From: Caldilinea sp. CFX5
GTDB lineage: Bacteria > Chloroflexota > Anaerolineae > Caldilineales > Caldilineaceae
Direction of reading: 5' to 3'
DNA length: 42,201 nt
Assembly: GCA_021405325.1 (NCBI GenBank)
Contig: QWII01000089.1
Span: forward strand, 1 to 42,201
Shown here: positions 1 through 8,633 of the stretch, in pieces
How the letters are laid out: the number at the start of each line of letters is the position of its first letter
Position numbering within the stretch: position 1 is the first letter of the stretch
Program-made: the position numbers and the translations under genes
Notes under the pieces: generated by a model
What the model saw: only the letters and a program-made list of their open reading frames with translations
What the model was told of the DNA's origin: nothing
The model's database searches: none

Positions 1-856
1 GGGCCAGCGCGAGCTGCAAACCTTCAAAAAGGTCTACAAGCCGGATTGTAACAACAAGGTGCCGATTCTCTTTTTTACCACCGGTTACTCCTACCGCTTT
101 CTCGGCCTCTTCCCCACCAATCGCCATTTGATTGGCGTAGGCGGCGGCTACAAACCGGAAGAGACGCTCTTTCTGCTCGGCACCGATGTGCAGGGGCGCG
201 ATCTCTGGTCGCGCCTGATGTTGGGGACACGGGTTTCGTTGAGTGTGGGTCTGGTGGGGGTTGGCTTAAGTCTTGTCTTGGGAATTATTCTCGGTGGCAT
301 CTCCGGCTACTACGGCGGCGCAATTGATACGGCGATCCAACGGATGATCGAAATTATACGCGCCGTGCCGACCATTCCGCTCTGGATGGGGCTGGCCGCG
401 GCCTTGCCCCGGCAGTGGACAGTTCTCCAGGTCTATTTTGCCATTACGGTGATTATCTCGCTCTTTGCCTGGACCGATCTGGCGCGCGTGGTGCGTGGGC
501 GCTTTCTGGCGCTGCGCGAAGAAGATTTTGTGGCGGCGGCCATGTTGGCCGGAGCCAAGCCCTGGCGCATCATCTTTGCACACATGCTGCCCTCTTTCTA
601 CAGCCATATCATTGCGGCAGTGACGCTGGCAATCCCCGCCATGATCGTAAGTGAAACCTCATTGAGCTTTCTGGGGCTAGGGTTACGCCCGCCAGCGATC
701 AGTTGGGGCACCTTGCTGCAAGCCGCCCAGAATATCCAGAGCGTCGCCATCACCCCCTGGCTCCTCATCCCCGCCGTCCCGGTCATCATCGCCATCCTAG
801 CCTTCAACTTCCTGGGCGATGGTCTGCGCGACGCGGCGGACCCGTATAGTAATTAG
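1..856 (+). CDS. Oligopeptide/dipeptide ABC transporter permease, DppC/OppC type (5' end outside window)
   Basis: Inner-membrane permease of a peptide importer, passing substrate from a lipoprotein receptor to the cytoplasm. The frame is open from base 2 with no stop, so the GTG at 59 is probably not the start and the N-terminal part lies outside the window. Visible are the family segment around FLLGTDVQGRDLWSRLM, about five membrane helices, the cytoplasmic EAA-type loop (AAAMLAGAKPWRIIFAHMLP) that docks on the ATPase, and the usual C-terminus NFLGDGLRDAADPY. The stop is at 854-856. The fused ATPase gene follows after a 195-bp gap that holds an inverted repeat, so the two are probably one operon. 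Substrate cannot be read from sequence; peptides are most likely, though some relatives import nickel or oligosaccharides. Confidence 0.9.
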   Translation, partial: GQRELQTFKKVYKPDCNNKVPILFFTTGYSYRFLGLFPTNRHLIGVGGGYKPEETLFLLGTDVQGRDLWSRLMLGTRVSLSVGLVGVGLSLVLGIILGGISGYYGGAIDTAIQRMIEIIRAVPTIPLWMGLAAALPRQWTVLQVYFAITVIISLFAWTDLARVVRGRFLALREEDFVAAAMLAGAKPWRIIFAHMLPSFYSHIIAAVTLAIPAMIVSETSLSFLGLGLRPPAISWGTLLQAAQNIQSVAITPWLLIPAVPVIIAILAFNFLGDGLRDAADPYSN

Positions 857-864
857 AGACAAAG

Positions 865-1015
865 ACACTACAACGGATAAAGGCGGAAACGGATTGACTG
901 GTTGCCGAACAAAAATCGACGAACTGAAAGGGCATCATAAAGGAGGCCCACCAAATCATCCGTTAGCATTTACAGGAGCGGACATATCCGTTCCCGCCTT
1001 CATCCGTTGTAGTGT
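865..1015. repeat. 30-bp inverted repeat pair, ACAACGGAT family
   Basis: The arms at 865-894 and 986-1015 are inverted copies matching at 28 of 30 positions, with a 91-nt loop. They begin ACACTACAACGGAT. The same 30-mer, at 25 of 30 identity, forms the hairpin at 29231-29310. Here the pair lies between the permease and ATPase genes of one operon, so transcription presumably passes through it. Confidence 0.85.
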
Positions 1016-1051
1016 TTACTTGGATACTGTCACTGTATAAGGAACATCACC

Positions 1052-3160
1052 TTGGCGAAACACAACGACCCCATCCTCTCTGTTCGCGACCTCAAAGTGC
1101 ATTTTACGCTGAAAGAGGGCGTGGTGCGCGCCGTGGATGGGGCCAGCTTTGACGTGCAGTTGGGGCGCACTTTGGGGATTGTCGGCGAAAGCGGTTGTGG
1201 CAAGAGCGTCACCACGCGCGCCCTGTTGCAACTGATCGATCCGCCAGGGCGGATTGTGGGGGGCAGTTTGCACTATCAGCCGGCCAACCAGACAAAGACG
1301 ATCGACCTGGCGCAGCTTGACCCCGAAGGCGCCACGATGAAGGCGATCCGCGGCGGCGATATTGGCTTGATCTTCCAAGAACCGATGACCTCTTTTAGCC
1401 CGGTGCATACCATCGGCAACCAGATCACCGAGGCGATTCGCCTGCATCAACAGATCAGTAAACGCGCTGCCCACGAACTGGCCGTAGATTGGTTGCAGCG
1501 CGTCCACATGCCCAACGCCGCACAACGGATGAATGAATACCCCTATCAACTGAGCGGCGGCTTGCGCCAAAGAGCGATGATCGCAATGGCCCTGTGCTGT
1601 AACCCACGCATCCTGATTGCCGATGAACCTTCCACCGCACTGGATGTCACCACGCAAGCGCAGATTCTCGACCTGCTGCGCGAATTGCAAGAAGCGCACC
1701 ACATGGCGATCATCTTTATCACCCACGACCTGGGGGTGATTGCCGAGATCGCCGATGACGTGGCGGTGATGTATCTGGGACGCGTCGTCGAGGAAGCGCC
1801 GGTCAAGGAGATCTTTCATGCGCCCAAACACCCCTACACCCGTGCGTTGATGACCTCCATGCCCAACATCTACAGCCCATCACGCACCCGGCTGCCTTCG
1901 ATCCAGGGGTCGATCCCCCACCCGCTCAACCGGCCTACCGGCTGCGCTTTTCATCCACGCTGTCCCTCCTTTATGCCGGGGGTCTGTGAGCGCGCCGAAC
2001 CGGCCCTACTAGAACTAAGCGCCACCCAACGGGTCAGTTGTTTTTTGTATGATCACGCCCAACCACGCCCGGCGATTGCACCGACGCCGGTGATCCAGGT
2101 CGTGAATGGAGCGGAAGCGCCGGAGCCAGTGACCAAAGAACGGAACGAGTCAACCACCGCGCTGCTGGAAGTGAAGAATCTCACCAAGTTCTTTCCTATC
2201 CAAAAAGGCTTTTTGCGCCGGGTGGTGGGTCATGTGCGCGCCGTTGACCAGATCAACTTTACCCTCAACCAGGGGGAGACGCTCAGTTTGGTGGGCGAGA
2301 GTGGTTGTGGCAAGACGACGACGGCGCGCTGTGTGCTGCGCGCCATCGAGCCGACCAGCGGCGAGATCCTGCTGCGCACCCGCGATGATGTCACCGTAAA
2401 CTTGACTCACATGAGTCAGGCGCAGATCCGCCCGCTGCGCCGTGACATGCAGATGATCTTTCAAGATCCCTTCTCTTCGCTCAACCCGCGCATGACGGTC
2501 TTTGATGTCGTGGGGGAACCGTTGCTGGTCAATGGCGTGCGCAGCCGGTCGGTGCGGCAAGATCGGGTGGAACAGCTTTTGCGCCAGGTGGGGTTGCGCC
2601 CGGAGTATATGGATCGCTTTCCCCATGCCTTTAGTGGTGGTCAGCGCCAGCGCATTGGCATTGCGCGCGCCCTGGCCCTCAACCCGCGCTTTATCGTGGC
2701 CGATGAAGCGGTGTCGGCGCTGGATGTGTCGGTGCAGGCGCAGGTACTCAATTTGATGCTGGATCTACAGGAAGAATTGGGGCTGACTTATCTCTTTGTC
2801 TCGCACGATCTTAGCGTCGTCAACCAGGTGAGTGATCGGGTGGTGGTGATGTATGTCGGGAAAATTGTCGAGGTCGCCACGCCGCAGCAATTATTCACCG
2901 CGCCCAAGCACCCCTACACGGCGGCGCTCTTGGCCTCGCTGCCCAAAGCTGATCCGGGACAACGCCAGAAGCGTGCGCCGCTGCCGGGCGAAGTAGCCAA
3001 CCCGGCCAATCCGCCCAGCGGCTGTTACTTTCATCCGCGCTGCGCCTTTGCCATGGAACAATGCCGCCGCGAAAGCCCCCCGTTGCAAACCCTGGCTGAC
3101 CAACGACAGGTCAGTTGTCACCGCGCCCATGAATTGGATTTGGTGGGGATTCATGGGTAG
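1052..3160 (+). CDS. Peptide ABC transporter ATPase, fused OppD-OppF (two nucleotide-binding domains)
   Basis: This 702-residue protein carries both ATPase subunits of a peptide importer in one chain. Domain 1 has Walker A GESGCGKS (45-52), signature LSGGLRQR (168-175) and Walker B ILIADEP (187-193). It ends in the OppD-type cysteine tail GCAFHPRC (297-304). After a linker of roughly 35 residues, domain 2 has Walker A GESGCGKT (415-422), signature FSGGQRQR (527-534) and Walker B IVADEA (548-553), then a second cysteine tail SGCYFHPRC. These tails are typical of peptide transporter ATPases. The start is TTG at 1052, eight bases after AAGGA (1039-1043). The usual arrangement is two genes of about 330 residues each; fused forms are known. 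It powers the permease encoded just upstream. Confidence 0.93.
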   Translation: MAKHNDPILSVRDLKVHFTLKEGVVRAVDGASFDVQLGRTLGIVGESGCGKSVTTRALLQLIDPPGRIVGGSLHYQPANQTKTIDLAQLDPEGATMKAIRGGDIGLIFQEPMTSFSPVHTIGNQITEAIRLHQQISKRAAHELAVDWLQRVHMPNAAQRMNEYPYQLSGGLRQRAMIAMALCCNPRILIADEPSTALDVTTQAQILDLLRELQEAHHMAIIFITHDLGVIAEIADDVAVMYLGRVVEEAPVKEIFHAPKHPYTRALMTSMPNIYSPSRTRLPSIQGSIPHPLNRPTGCAFHPRCPSFMPGVCERAEPALLELSATQRVSCFLYDHAQPRPAIAPTPVIQVVNGAEAPEPVTKERNESTTALLEVKNLTKFFPIQKGFLRRVVGHVRAVDQINFTLNQGETLSLVGESGCGKTTTARCVLRAIEPTSGEILLRTRDDVTVNLTHMSQAQIRPLRRDMQMIFQDPFSSLNPRMTVFDVVGEPLLVNGVRSRSVRQDRVEQLLRQVGLRPEYMDRFPHAFSGGQRQRIGIARALALNPRFIVADEAVSALDVSVQAQVLNLMLDLQEELGLTYLFVSHDLSVVNQVSDRVVVMYVGKIVEVATPQQLFTAPKHPYTAALLASLPKADPGQRQKRAPLPGEVANPANPPSGCYFHPRCAFAMEQCRRESPPLQTLADQRQVSCHRAHELDLVGIHG

Positions 3161-3163
3161 GTG

Positions 3164-3224
3164 AATGTTGAATTTGTGCGAAAATCGTCATCATGGATGA
3201 CGATTTTCGCACAAATTCAACATT
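3164..3224. terminator. Perfect 29-bp hairpin with 3-nt loop
   Basis: The arms at 3164-3192 and 3196-3224 are perfectly complementary around the loop ATG. It starts three bases after the ATPase stop codon and lies between convergent transcription units, so it probably ends the peptide-transporter mRNA. There is no T tract, so it is not a classical intrinsic terminator. It may instead be one of the dispersed hairpin elements of this genome. Confidence 0.6.
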
Positions 3225-3606
3225 TATCCAAATCGCTTTACGGACCTTTCCGGCAGAAAGCGGTTGCCTTCTAGGCGCGACTTCAGTCGTAGGCACCCAA
3301 AGGGTTCCCGATGCCGCTGTGGCGTACTCGCCAGGAGATTGTTTCAAGCCACGCGATTCGTCAGTCAACTGAAACATCCTTTCTCGAACTTTTGTGCTAT
3401 CCTACAGGTGTAGTTCACAACTGAAGATAGGGGGTTCCGGTCAGGAATCGTTGACTGGGTAAAATGTTCAACGTTGGCCGCATGGTTTGTACTGGCGCAG
3501 TTGCAAAGACTAGCCTGAAAGTCATAAGACAAGTACGCAAGACCAGGCAACCAAACCGTAACAACAACACTAGGACGATAGTGTTTCAGTCGAAAAACTG
3601 TAGAAG

Positions 3607-3627
3607 CCAACGACTTTTAGTCGTTGG
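3607..3627 (-). terminator. Short hairpin after the DinB gene
   Basis: The arms CCAACGACT (3607-3615) and AGTCGTTGG (3619-3627) form a perfect 9-bp stem with a 3-nt loop. It lies six bases beyond the stop codon of the minus-strand DinB gene, so it may end that transcript. There is no U tract. Confidence 0.4.
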
Positions 3628-3632
3628 AGTCG

Positions 3633-4148
3633 TCACATGGGATAGCCCTTCAACCCCTGCAAGCCTTTGATGGCGGCAATCTCACCGGTGTGGCTAAAGG
3701 TGTTGAGCAGCATGGTGTTGAGCCACCAGACGACGGTAAACGTGCCAAAGGGCATCTCAACCTCACGCGCCAACTCGGTGTCCTGCAAGCCGGCCAGCCA
3801 GTCATCCAATGCGGCAAAGACAGCATCCTGGTAGGCGGCAAATTCAGCCACGTTCATCACGACGCCGCGCTCTGTCCCCAGCCAATCGCCATCCTGACTG
3901 GGCTTGCTGACCCCCGCTTTGCCGGCAAAGCTGGAAACTAGCAAGGGTTGTTTCCCGGCAATGGTACTCAGCAGCAAGAAATCGAGACCGGTCACCGCAT
4001 GGGCGGCGTGACCGGCAATCGGACTGACCACCCCGCCCGGTTGGAAATGGGCAACCTGGGCATCCACCCCTTGCAGGGTGCCTTGGAGCCATTGATGGGA
4101 TTGCTTGTACTGCTCACGTAGCAAGTTGATAGCACTTTGGTTCGACAT
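3633..4148 (-). CDS. DinB superfamily protein
   Basis: A 171-residue four-helix protein of the DinB/YfiT fold, which usually binds a divalent metal through three histidines and often acts as a thiol- or bacillithiol/mycothiol-linked transferase. Supporting features are the N-terminal helix (LLREQYKQSHQWLQGTL), the GHAAHAV helix with two histidines near residues 47-50, and the closing NTFSHTGEIAAIKGLQG helix. The closing helix has one histidine and a glutamate where many members have HxxxH, so the metal site may differ. The start is ATG 4148, five bases after AGGAGGA; an earlier in-frame TTG overlaps that ribosome site and is rejected. It stands alone, and its role is unknown. Confidence 0.75.
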   Translation of the reverse strand: MSNQSAINLLREQYKQSHQWLQGTLQGVDAQVAHFQPGGVVSPIAGHAAHAVTGLDFLLLSTIAGKQPLLVSSFAGKAGVSKPSQDGDWLGTERGVVMNVAEFAAYQDAVFAALDDWLAGLQDTELAREVEMPFGTFTVVWWLNTMLLNTFSHTGEIAAIKGLQGLKGYPM

Positions 4149-4181
4149 TGCTTCCTCCTCTGTCAAATAAAAATTGTCACG

Positions 4182-4277
4182 CTTCAGGGGGTACAGACGC
4201 GGATTGAGGAAACACGGGTTTTTCTACGGCAGCCAAACTATCCGCGCTACCTTAACCCGCGTCTATACCCCCTGAAA
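4182..4277. repeat. 28-bp imperfect inverted repeat
   Basis: The arms CTTCAGGGGGTACAGACGCG... (4182-4209) and its inverted copy (4250-4277) enclose about 40 nt. They lie between the DinB and DUF1697 genes, both on the minus strand, and may end the VOC-DUF1697 transcript. Confidence 0.75.
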
Positions 4278-4289
4278 CCTCACGCAAAG

Positions 4290-4835
4290 TTATGCGGCCA
4301 ACGCCGCGGCCATCTGGGCGATCTCCTGGACAGTTCGCCAATTGCGCGCCGTGATGCCGACTTGCCAGCCACGGTGAAATTTCTCCGCCAACTGGGAGCG
4401 ACCAATCCCATCGGGGGCGTGCAAATAGAAGACTTTGTCAATGAGAGCAAACCGTTCGTTGGGCGCTTTGAGTGCTTCGACTTTTGCCCAATCCGGGTTG
4501 GTTGGCGCCGCGTCCAGAAAAAACAGATGCAGTGTTTTCGGTTCGCTTTCGCCTTCCGGAAAGGGATTGGCGGCGATGGCGGCCTCTAGTTCCGCGACGG
4601 TCAGAATAAAGAGTTGTGGCGCAAAGCCATAACTTTTGTCAATCGCCGCCGTGATCGCCGCCGCCAGCGCAGTGCGGTCGGTGCGGTCGCTTTGAAAGAC
4701 GACGTTGCCGCTCTGAATATAGGTTTTGACCTGTTGCAAGCCCAGCCCTTGCAACAGCGTCACCAACTCTTTCATCGGCAACTTGTTATTACCGCCGACG
4801 TTAATGCCGCGCAAAAGCCCAATGTACGTATTCAT
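4290..4835 (-). CDS. DUF1697 family protein
   Basis: A 181-residue cytoplasmic protein opening with the DUF1697 hallmark YIGLLRGINVGGNNKLPM, followed by the conserved YIQSGNVVF segment and a C-terminal SQLAEKF...TARNWRTVQ region. The family has no established biochemical function. The start is ATG 4835; upstream in-frame codons lie inside the VOC gene. The preceding VOC gene stops at 4837, so only one base separates them and the two are surely co-transcribed and probably translationally coupled. Length is normal for the family and the frame is intact. Confidence 0.88.
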   Translation of the reverse strand: MNTYIGLLRGINVGGNNKLPMKELVTLLQGLGLQQVKTYIQSGNVVFQSDRTDRTALAAAITAAIDKSYGFAPQLFILTVAELEAAIAANPFPEGESEPKTLHLFFLDAAPTNPDWAKVEALKAPNERFALIDKVFYLHAPDGIGRSQLAEKFHRGWQVGITARNWRTVQEIAQMAAALAA

Positions 4836-4836
4836 C

Positions 4837-5241
4837 TTACTGTTTGGGTCCAATGTAAACAATTTCACCCAGAATGCGGTCGGGCGTTTCAAACATCACT
4901 TGGTAGTAGGTGTTGTCGCCACCGGCAAATTCAGGGCGATGACGGGGTGTGTCGAAGAGGTGGGGAATGCCCCGTTCGGTTAGGTAGGCGGCGGCTTGAT
5001 CGACTTCGGCTTGGGTGGCCGTCTGAATGGCAAAGTGGTTGAGACCAGGACCGTCGTAATCGTTGGTGACGGCTTTGGTTGCGTCGCCAAACCAGACGCT
5101 CGTGTGATTGCTGTCACCGACGCCGAGAGCGCCCTCCGCTTCAAACAAGACTTTCCAACCCAGGAAGGTGAAGAGATCGCGGTAGAAGCCCCGATTTTTG
5201 CCGTCGATGCTAAAGAGCAGATGGCCTAATTTGGTTTGCAT
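4837..5241 (-). CDS. VOC family (glyoxalase/bleomycin resistance/dioxygenase-like) protein
   Basis: A 134-residue single-chain VOC protein, a fold of paired beta-alpha-beta-beta-beta modules that normally hold a metal ion. Visible are the first module (LLFSIDGKNRGFYRDLFTFLGWKV, split here as FYRDLFTFLGW), the central GLNHFAIQT strand with a likely metal histidine, and the closing YYQVMFETPDRILGEIVY strand with a likely metal glutamate. Substrate is unknown. The start is ATG 5241, five bases after GGAGG; another ATG at 5253 overlaps that ribosome site. It is the first gene of a two-gene operon with the DUF1697 gene, read from a near-perfect promoter at 5385-5413. Confidence 0.85.
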   Translation of the reverse strand: MQTKLGHLLFSIDGKNRGFYRDLFTFLGWKVLFEAEGALGVGDSNHTSVWFGDATKAVTNDYDGPGLNHFAIQTATQAEVDQAAAYLTERGIPHLFDTPRHRPEFAGGDNTYYQVMFETPDRILGEIVYIGPKQ

Positions 5242-5366
5242 AGGTTCCTCCATGAAAATGGTGCGGGTTGTGATTGACAGAAACGAAACAGCGCTTACTG
5301 CTTTGATTATAGGCTTTTACGTTACGCTCGCTTGCAGCCGCCCCTCATGCTGCTTGCGCTGTCATA

Positions 5367-5413
5367 GTGACATGGGTCACACAAATTATAGAATATTTGT
5401 TCTGCTTTGTCAA
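5367..5413 (-). promoter_or_regulatory. Consensus sigma70 promoter for the VOC-DUF1697 operon
   Basis: Read on the minus strand, TTGACA (5413-5408), a 17-nt spacer and TATAAT (5390-5385) match the consensus at all 12 positions. Transcription would start near 5378, leaving a leader of about 137 nt. A small dyad, GTGAC-ATGG-GTCAC (5367-5380), covers the predicted start and may be an operator. Confidence 0.85.
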
Positions 5414-5481
5414 TAACCCAAGCAATTTTGCGCTGTTATATCGTTGAAGCTTTTCGTTTCTAATTTTGCGCGCAAAGCAAT

Positions 5482-5515
5482 TTGACATCTTTTCCAACAT
5501 AATGGAAAATATGTC
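5482..5515 (+). promoter_or_regulatory. Promoter and 32-bp dyad operator of the XRE-cupin gene
   Basis: TTGACA lies at 5482-5487. Overlapping it is a dyad: GACATCTTTTCCA (5484-5496), ACATAA, then TGGAAAATATGTC (5503-5515), with arms matching at 12 of 13 positions. An AT-rich -10 (AAAATAT, about 5506-5512) would start transcription close to the ATG at 5520, suggesting a leaderless mRNA. Placement over the promoter suggests autorepression by the XRE protein. Confidence 0.6.
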
Positions 5516-5519
5516 CATC

Positions 5520-6146
5520 ATGAAAGATAACTCCACAACGCAAGATAAAACAATAGCTTCAGCCGGCCAGGAGATCAACCTGCGGATCGCTGGTCGTGTA
5601 CGGGCGCTGCGCATAGAGCAAGGGCTGACGTTAGACGCCCTCGCCGCCAAGTCCGAAGTCAGTCGCTCAATGCTCTCGCTGATTGAACGGGGGGAGAGCA
5701 GTCCGACGGCCGTAGTGCTGGACAGGATTGCAACGGGACTTGGCGTCTCCCTGGCGTCGCTCTTTGATGACGGCAGCGCACCCCCCAATCCAATCTCACG
5801 GCGTGCTGATCGCATACCGTGGCGCGATCCGGCCTCCGGCTATATCCGGCGCAATCTCTCGCCGGCCAACTTTCCCACGCCCATTCACATCGTCGAGGTC
5901 GAGTTGCCGGCGGGCGCTAGTGTGGCCTATGAGACCGGCGCACGCGATGTGAGCATTCACCAACAGATTTGGGTGCAAGCGGGCAGCATCGAGTTAGCGC
6001 TAGGCAACGTGACTTACCAGCTCGACGAAGATGACTGTTTGGCAATGCAACTCGATGCGCCAACCACCTTTCGTAACCGCACCGATCAACCGGCGCGCTA
6101 TATCGTGGTCATCGTGACTGAACATGGTCGGACACAGCGCCGGTAA
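5520..6146 (+). CDS. XRE-family transcriptional regulator with C-terminal cupin domain
   Basis: A 208-residue regulator. The N-terminal XRE helix-turn-helix spans about residues 20-82 (RVRALRIEQGLTLDALAAKS, then SEVSRSMLSLIERGESSPT). The C-terminal cupin barrel spans about 105-205 (VEVELPAGASVAYE, IHQQIWVQAGSIELALG). Cupin XRE regulators usually sense a small ligand or metal and control genes for amino acid, polyamine or stress metabolism. Codons 5502 and 5511 are also in-frame ATGs, but they lie inside the dyad and promoter; 5520 is preferred, though none has a clear ribosome site. Its divergent neighbour is the VOC operon and the downstream GNAT gene follows after a hairpin; either could be a target. 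Confidence 0.88.
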   Translation: MKDNSTTQDKTIASAGQEINLRIAGRVRALRIEQGLTLDALAAKSEVSRSMLSLIERGESSPTAVVLDRIATGLGVSLASLFDDGSAPPNPISRRADRIPWRDPASGYIRRNLSPANFPTPIHIVEVELPAGASVAYETGARDVSIHQQIWVQAGSIELALGNVTYQLDEDDCLAMQLDAPTTFRNRTDQPARYIVVIVTEHGRTQRR

Positions 6147-6171
6147 AGCGGAGAGCACAATTGCGAGCTGA

Positions 6172-6244
6172 GGTCCCCTTTCTGGAAGAGGCAGGAACCA
6201 CTTGGTTAAACCGAACGGTAGTTGCCTCTTCCAGAAAGGGGACC
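6172..6244. terminator. Perfect 22-bp inverted repeat
   Basis: The arms at 6172-6193 and 6223-6244 (GGTCCCCTTTCTGGAAGAGG...) are perfectly complementary around a 29-nt loop. It lies between the XRE-cupin and GNAT genes and may act as a terminator or a partial transcription barrier. It lacks a T tract. Confidence 0.65.
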
Positions 6245-6307
6245 GGCCACCTACGACGGCGCATTCCCATTGAGCAACCAAACTCTTTTCTTGCAAAGGA
6301 AACAACA

Positions 6308-6835
6308 ATGGCAGACAACATCCAAGTACGCGTGCTGGAAACCCTTGACGAACGCGCCATCCAGGGATTGGGCGACGTGTTGATCGACTGTGTCGAGGGG
6401 GGCGCCTCGGTCAGCTTTATGTTGCCGATGACCCGCGCCAAGGCCGATGCCTTCTGGCGCAACACCGCCGCCAGCGTGGCGCGTGGCGAACGCATTGTGC
6501 TGGCCGCCGAGGATGCGACCGGCATGATCCTCGGCACGGCGACCGTGATTTTACAACAACCGGAAAATCAACCCCACCGGGGCGATATTGCCAAAATGCT
6601 CGTCCACCGCCAGGCGCGCAAAAAAGGAGTCGGCGCGGCGCTGCTAGTAGCCGCTGAACTGAGCGCCCTGCAAGCCGGCAAAACGCTCCTGGTCCTCGAC
6701 ACCGCCAGCGCCGACGCCGAACGGCTCTATGAACGACATGGCTGGCAACGCTGCGGGGTCATTCCCGCTTACGCGCTCTTGCCCGACGGTCCGCCTTGTG
6801 CTACCATCATCTATTATAAGTTTTTGCGACCTTGA
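6308..6835 (+). CDS. GNAT family N-acetyltransferase
   Basis: A 175-residue single-domain acetyltransferase. The acetyl-CoA binding motif A is seen as LVHRQARKKGVGAALL (about 99-114), after a central strand pair (IVLAAEDATGMILGTATVIL). It is followed by the ADAERLYERHGWQRCGVIP motif typical of small-molecule acetyltransferases. The start is ATG 6308, preceded by AAAGGA; an upstream extension of the frame runs through the hairpin and is not used. The PPOX gene starts 15 bases after the stop, so they form an operon. Substrate is unknown; small amine or antibiotic acetylation is typical of relatives. Confidence 0.85.
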   Translation: MADNIQVRVLETLDERAIQGLGDVLIDCVEGGASVSFMLPMTRAKADAFWRNTAASVARGERIVLAAEDATGMILGTATVILQQPENQPHRGDIAKMLVHRQARKKGVGAALLVAAELSALQAGKTLLVLDTASADAERLYERHGWQRCGVIPAYALLPDGPPCATIIYYKFLRP

Positions 6836-6850
6836 GCCAATGGGGGTAGC

Positions 6851-7288
6851 ATGATCAACTGGCATGACGACCTGGGGCAAAGAACCTTGCACCGCATTGC
6901 GACGGAAATGGTGATGTGGCTGACCACTATCTCGCCCAGCGGTATACCCCAGCCGCGCCCCATCTGGTACGTGTGGGATGGCAGCACTTTTCTGATTTAT
7001 AGCGCGGCGCGTGCCAAGAAGATCGTGCATATTGTCCACAACCCCAATGTTGCCCTCCATTTTAACGCAACGGCGGATGGTGATGACATTCAGGTTATCT
7101 TGGGGAAAGCCGCCATTGATCCAAACGCGCCGCCAGCCGATTTAAACGCCGCCTATCTCACCAAATACCGAGAGGGCATCTATGCCCTGTCGATGGATGA
7201 GAAACGGTATGCGTCGATCTTTACCGTGGCCCTACGTATTGAACCCTTCCGCCTGCGCGGGTTGGAGCCGATTTCGGATTTTGAATAA
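6851..7288 (+). CDS. PPOX-class (pyridoxamine 5'-phosphate oxidase fold) probable F420/flavin-dependent enzyme
   Basis: A 145-residue split-barrel protein resembling the Rv3369-type group of small PPOX proteins. Key features are the strand pair MVMWLTTISPSGIPQPRPIWYVWDG, the FLIYSAARAKKIVHIVHNPNVALHF segment that contacts cofactor in relatives, and the late TKYREGI region. These proteins bind FMN, FAD or coenzyme F420, and many reduce small quinones or unsaturated compounds. The start ATG follows a GGGGG run (about 6841). The 3' end overlaps the proposed start of the beta-propeller gene by 8 bases, suggesting coupled translation with it. Confidence 0.8.
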   Translation: MINWHDDLGQRTLHRIATEMVMWLTTISPSGIPQPRPIWYVWDGSTFLIYSAARAKKIVHIVHNPNVALHFNATADGDDIQVILGKAAIDPNAPPADLNAAYLTKYREGIYALSMDEKRYASIFTVALRIEPFRLRGLEPISDFE

Positions 7289-8543
7289 TTGTCTTTTCCT
7301 CTTGTTTGTCATTATCGTTGGCGTTGTCGGCCTCGCCTGGTATGGCCGCCAGAACGAGACCCGTCTCTGGGCACTCGACGGCGCGACCGGCGCCATCCGC
7401 TGGAGCCGAGCGTTGGCGACGGACGAACGCGACTATGCCGCTATGCCGCCCGTCACCAATGCAACCCTGGTTGTCGGTTGGGTGGAGCGTCGGGCAACGG
7501 TCGAGAAAACAATTGCCCTGGTCGCTTGGGATCGCCTGACCGGCGCTGAACGCTGGCGTTGGCCGCTGCCGACCGGACACCAACTTGACTATGAAGACCG
7601 GCTCCTGGCGACGACCAGCCGCATCTACTTTGTAATGGTAGGGGAGGATGAGCAGCGAACCCTGGTGGCGCTAGATGCAGCCACGGGTCAGGAAGCGTGG
7701 CAATTGCCCGCTGTTGTCACCTTTGTCACGCTGCCGCCGGTTGCGGACCAGGCGGCGGCGCCCGATGCCGACGACCCGTTGGTGCTCAGTTACACAGAGA
7801 AACAGTTCATCTTGTCACGGCGGGCGGCGGCGGATGGCGCCGAGCGTTGGCAGGCGGCGCAACCGTTGGGCGACAACTATCTCGGTCTCCGCCCCCTTGT
7901 CGCCGCCACGACGCAGGCTGCTTATCTCTTCCGCGCGGGCGGCGCCGCGACCAAAGAGGGGAACTGGGAAAGCAATGGCGCCTATGACGTACAGGGGTAT
8001 GCCCTGGCCGATGGCGCTAAGACGATCACCTATGAACACCAGGGGCAAGACCCCGTCTTCTATTTTGGCCCGACCGTCACCCGCACCAGTGGATATGCAC
8101 TGGTAAGCCTGAATGAAGCGACCGGCGCCGTGCAATGGCAATATACTATCCCTGAGCCGGAGAAACCCGACCAGGCGCGTTACTTCCAGGCCGTCACGGC
8201 GCTGCCGGATCTGCTGTACCTTGTCGTTGGCCCCGACAACTATGATGAACTTGGTTCCCTGGTGGCGCTCAACCCCGCCGATGGGCAAGAACGATGGCGC
8301 GCCCAGGTGGTGGACGAAGGGTTTTCGCTGCTTGCGCCGCCGCCGGCCACAGCGACAACGATTGGCATCAATGGCGCTGATGGCTTTGTCGCCGTGGATC
8401 GGCAGAGCGGCGCCGTGCGCTGGGCGTTTGCCAGTGATGCCTTCATGCTGATTCCAGGCGCTGATGAAAATACCTTCTACTTCACTGATCGTAACGTGCG
8501 CTGGCGCGCCTGGCTCACCTTATTCCAACACCGCCTACAGTAG
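7281..8543 (+). CDS. PQQ-binding-like beta-propeller protein, membrane anchored
   Basis: About 420 residues. An N-terminal hydrophobic segment (LFLLFVIIVGVVGLAWYG) is a signal anchor that places the rest outside the membrane. The body contains about seven blades with the PQQ-type motif, for example LWALDGATGAIRWSR, LVAWDRLTGAERWRW, LVALDAATGQEAWQL, LVSLNEATGAVQWQY and LVALNPADGQERWRA. Such repeats build a BamB-like propeller used for binding or scaffolding; no catalytic residues mark it as a PQQ dehydrogenase. The start is uncertain: TTG 7281 fits the signal anchor and overlaps the PPOX stop, but has only a weak ribosome site, and the frame is open back to 7182. Confidence 0.78.
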   Translation: MNNCLFLLFVIIVGVVGLAWYGRQNETRLWALDGATGAIRWSRALATDERDYAAMPPVTNATLVVGWVERRATVEKTIALVAWDRLTGAERWRWPLPTGHQLDYEDRLLATTSRIYFVMVGEDEQRTLVALDAATGQEAWQLPAVVTFVTLPPVADQAAAPDADDPLVLSYTEKQFILSRRAAADGAERWQAAQPLGDNYLGLRPLVAATTQAAYLFRAGGAATKEGNWESNGAYDVQGYALADGAKTITYEHQGQDPVFYFGPTVTRTSGYALVSLNEATGAVQWQYTIPEPEKPDQARYFQAVTALPDLLYLVVGPDNYDELGSLVALNPADGQERWRAQVVDEGFSLLAPPPATATTIGINGADGFVAVDRQSGAVRWAFASDAFMLIPGADENTFYFTDRNVRWRAWLTLFQHRLQ

Positions 8544-8633
8544 CAAACTGGCGGACAGATTGCTCGTTAGCGCTGATGACTGCCTTATTTTTGTTGATCA
8601 TGGCTAATGCGTAACCCATCTGCAAAGCAGGTA

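Larger units (their letters stand above)
3161..3632. other. 472-bp gap without a gene; hairpins and a possible mobile-element scar
   Basis: No convincing protein is encoded. The segment holds the hairpin at 3164-3224 and the small hairpin at 3607-3627. A stretch at about 3250-3365 (GACTTCAGTCGTAGGCACCC and onward) recalls the noncoding end of IS200/IS605-type elements, but this is from memory only. Short frames on both strands across 3365-3670 show no recognisable domain. Confidence 0.4.

Noticed and set aside
1016..1831. 271-codon open frame on the minus strand
   Set aside because: It is antisense to the first ATPase domain of the fused OppD-OppF gene, which has complete motifs.
3464..3670. 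68-codon open frame on the plus strand
   Set aside because: No domain, no ribosome site, and it crosses the hairpin and the end of the DinB gene.
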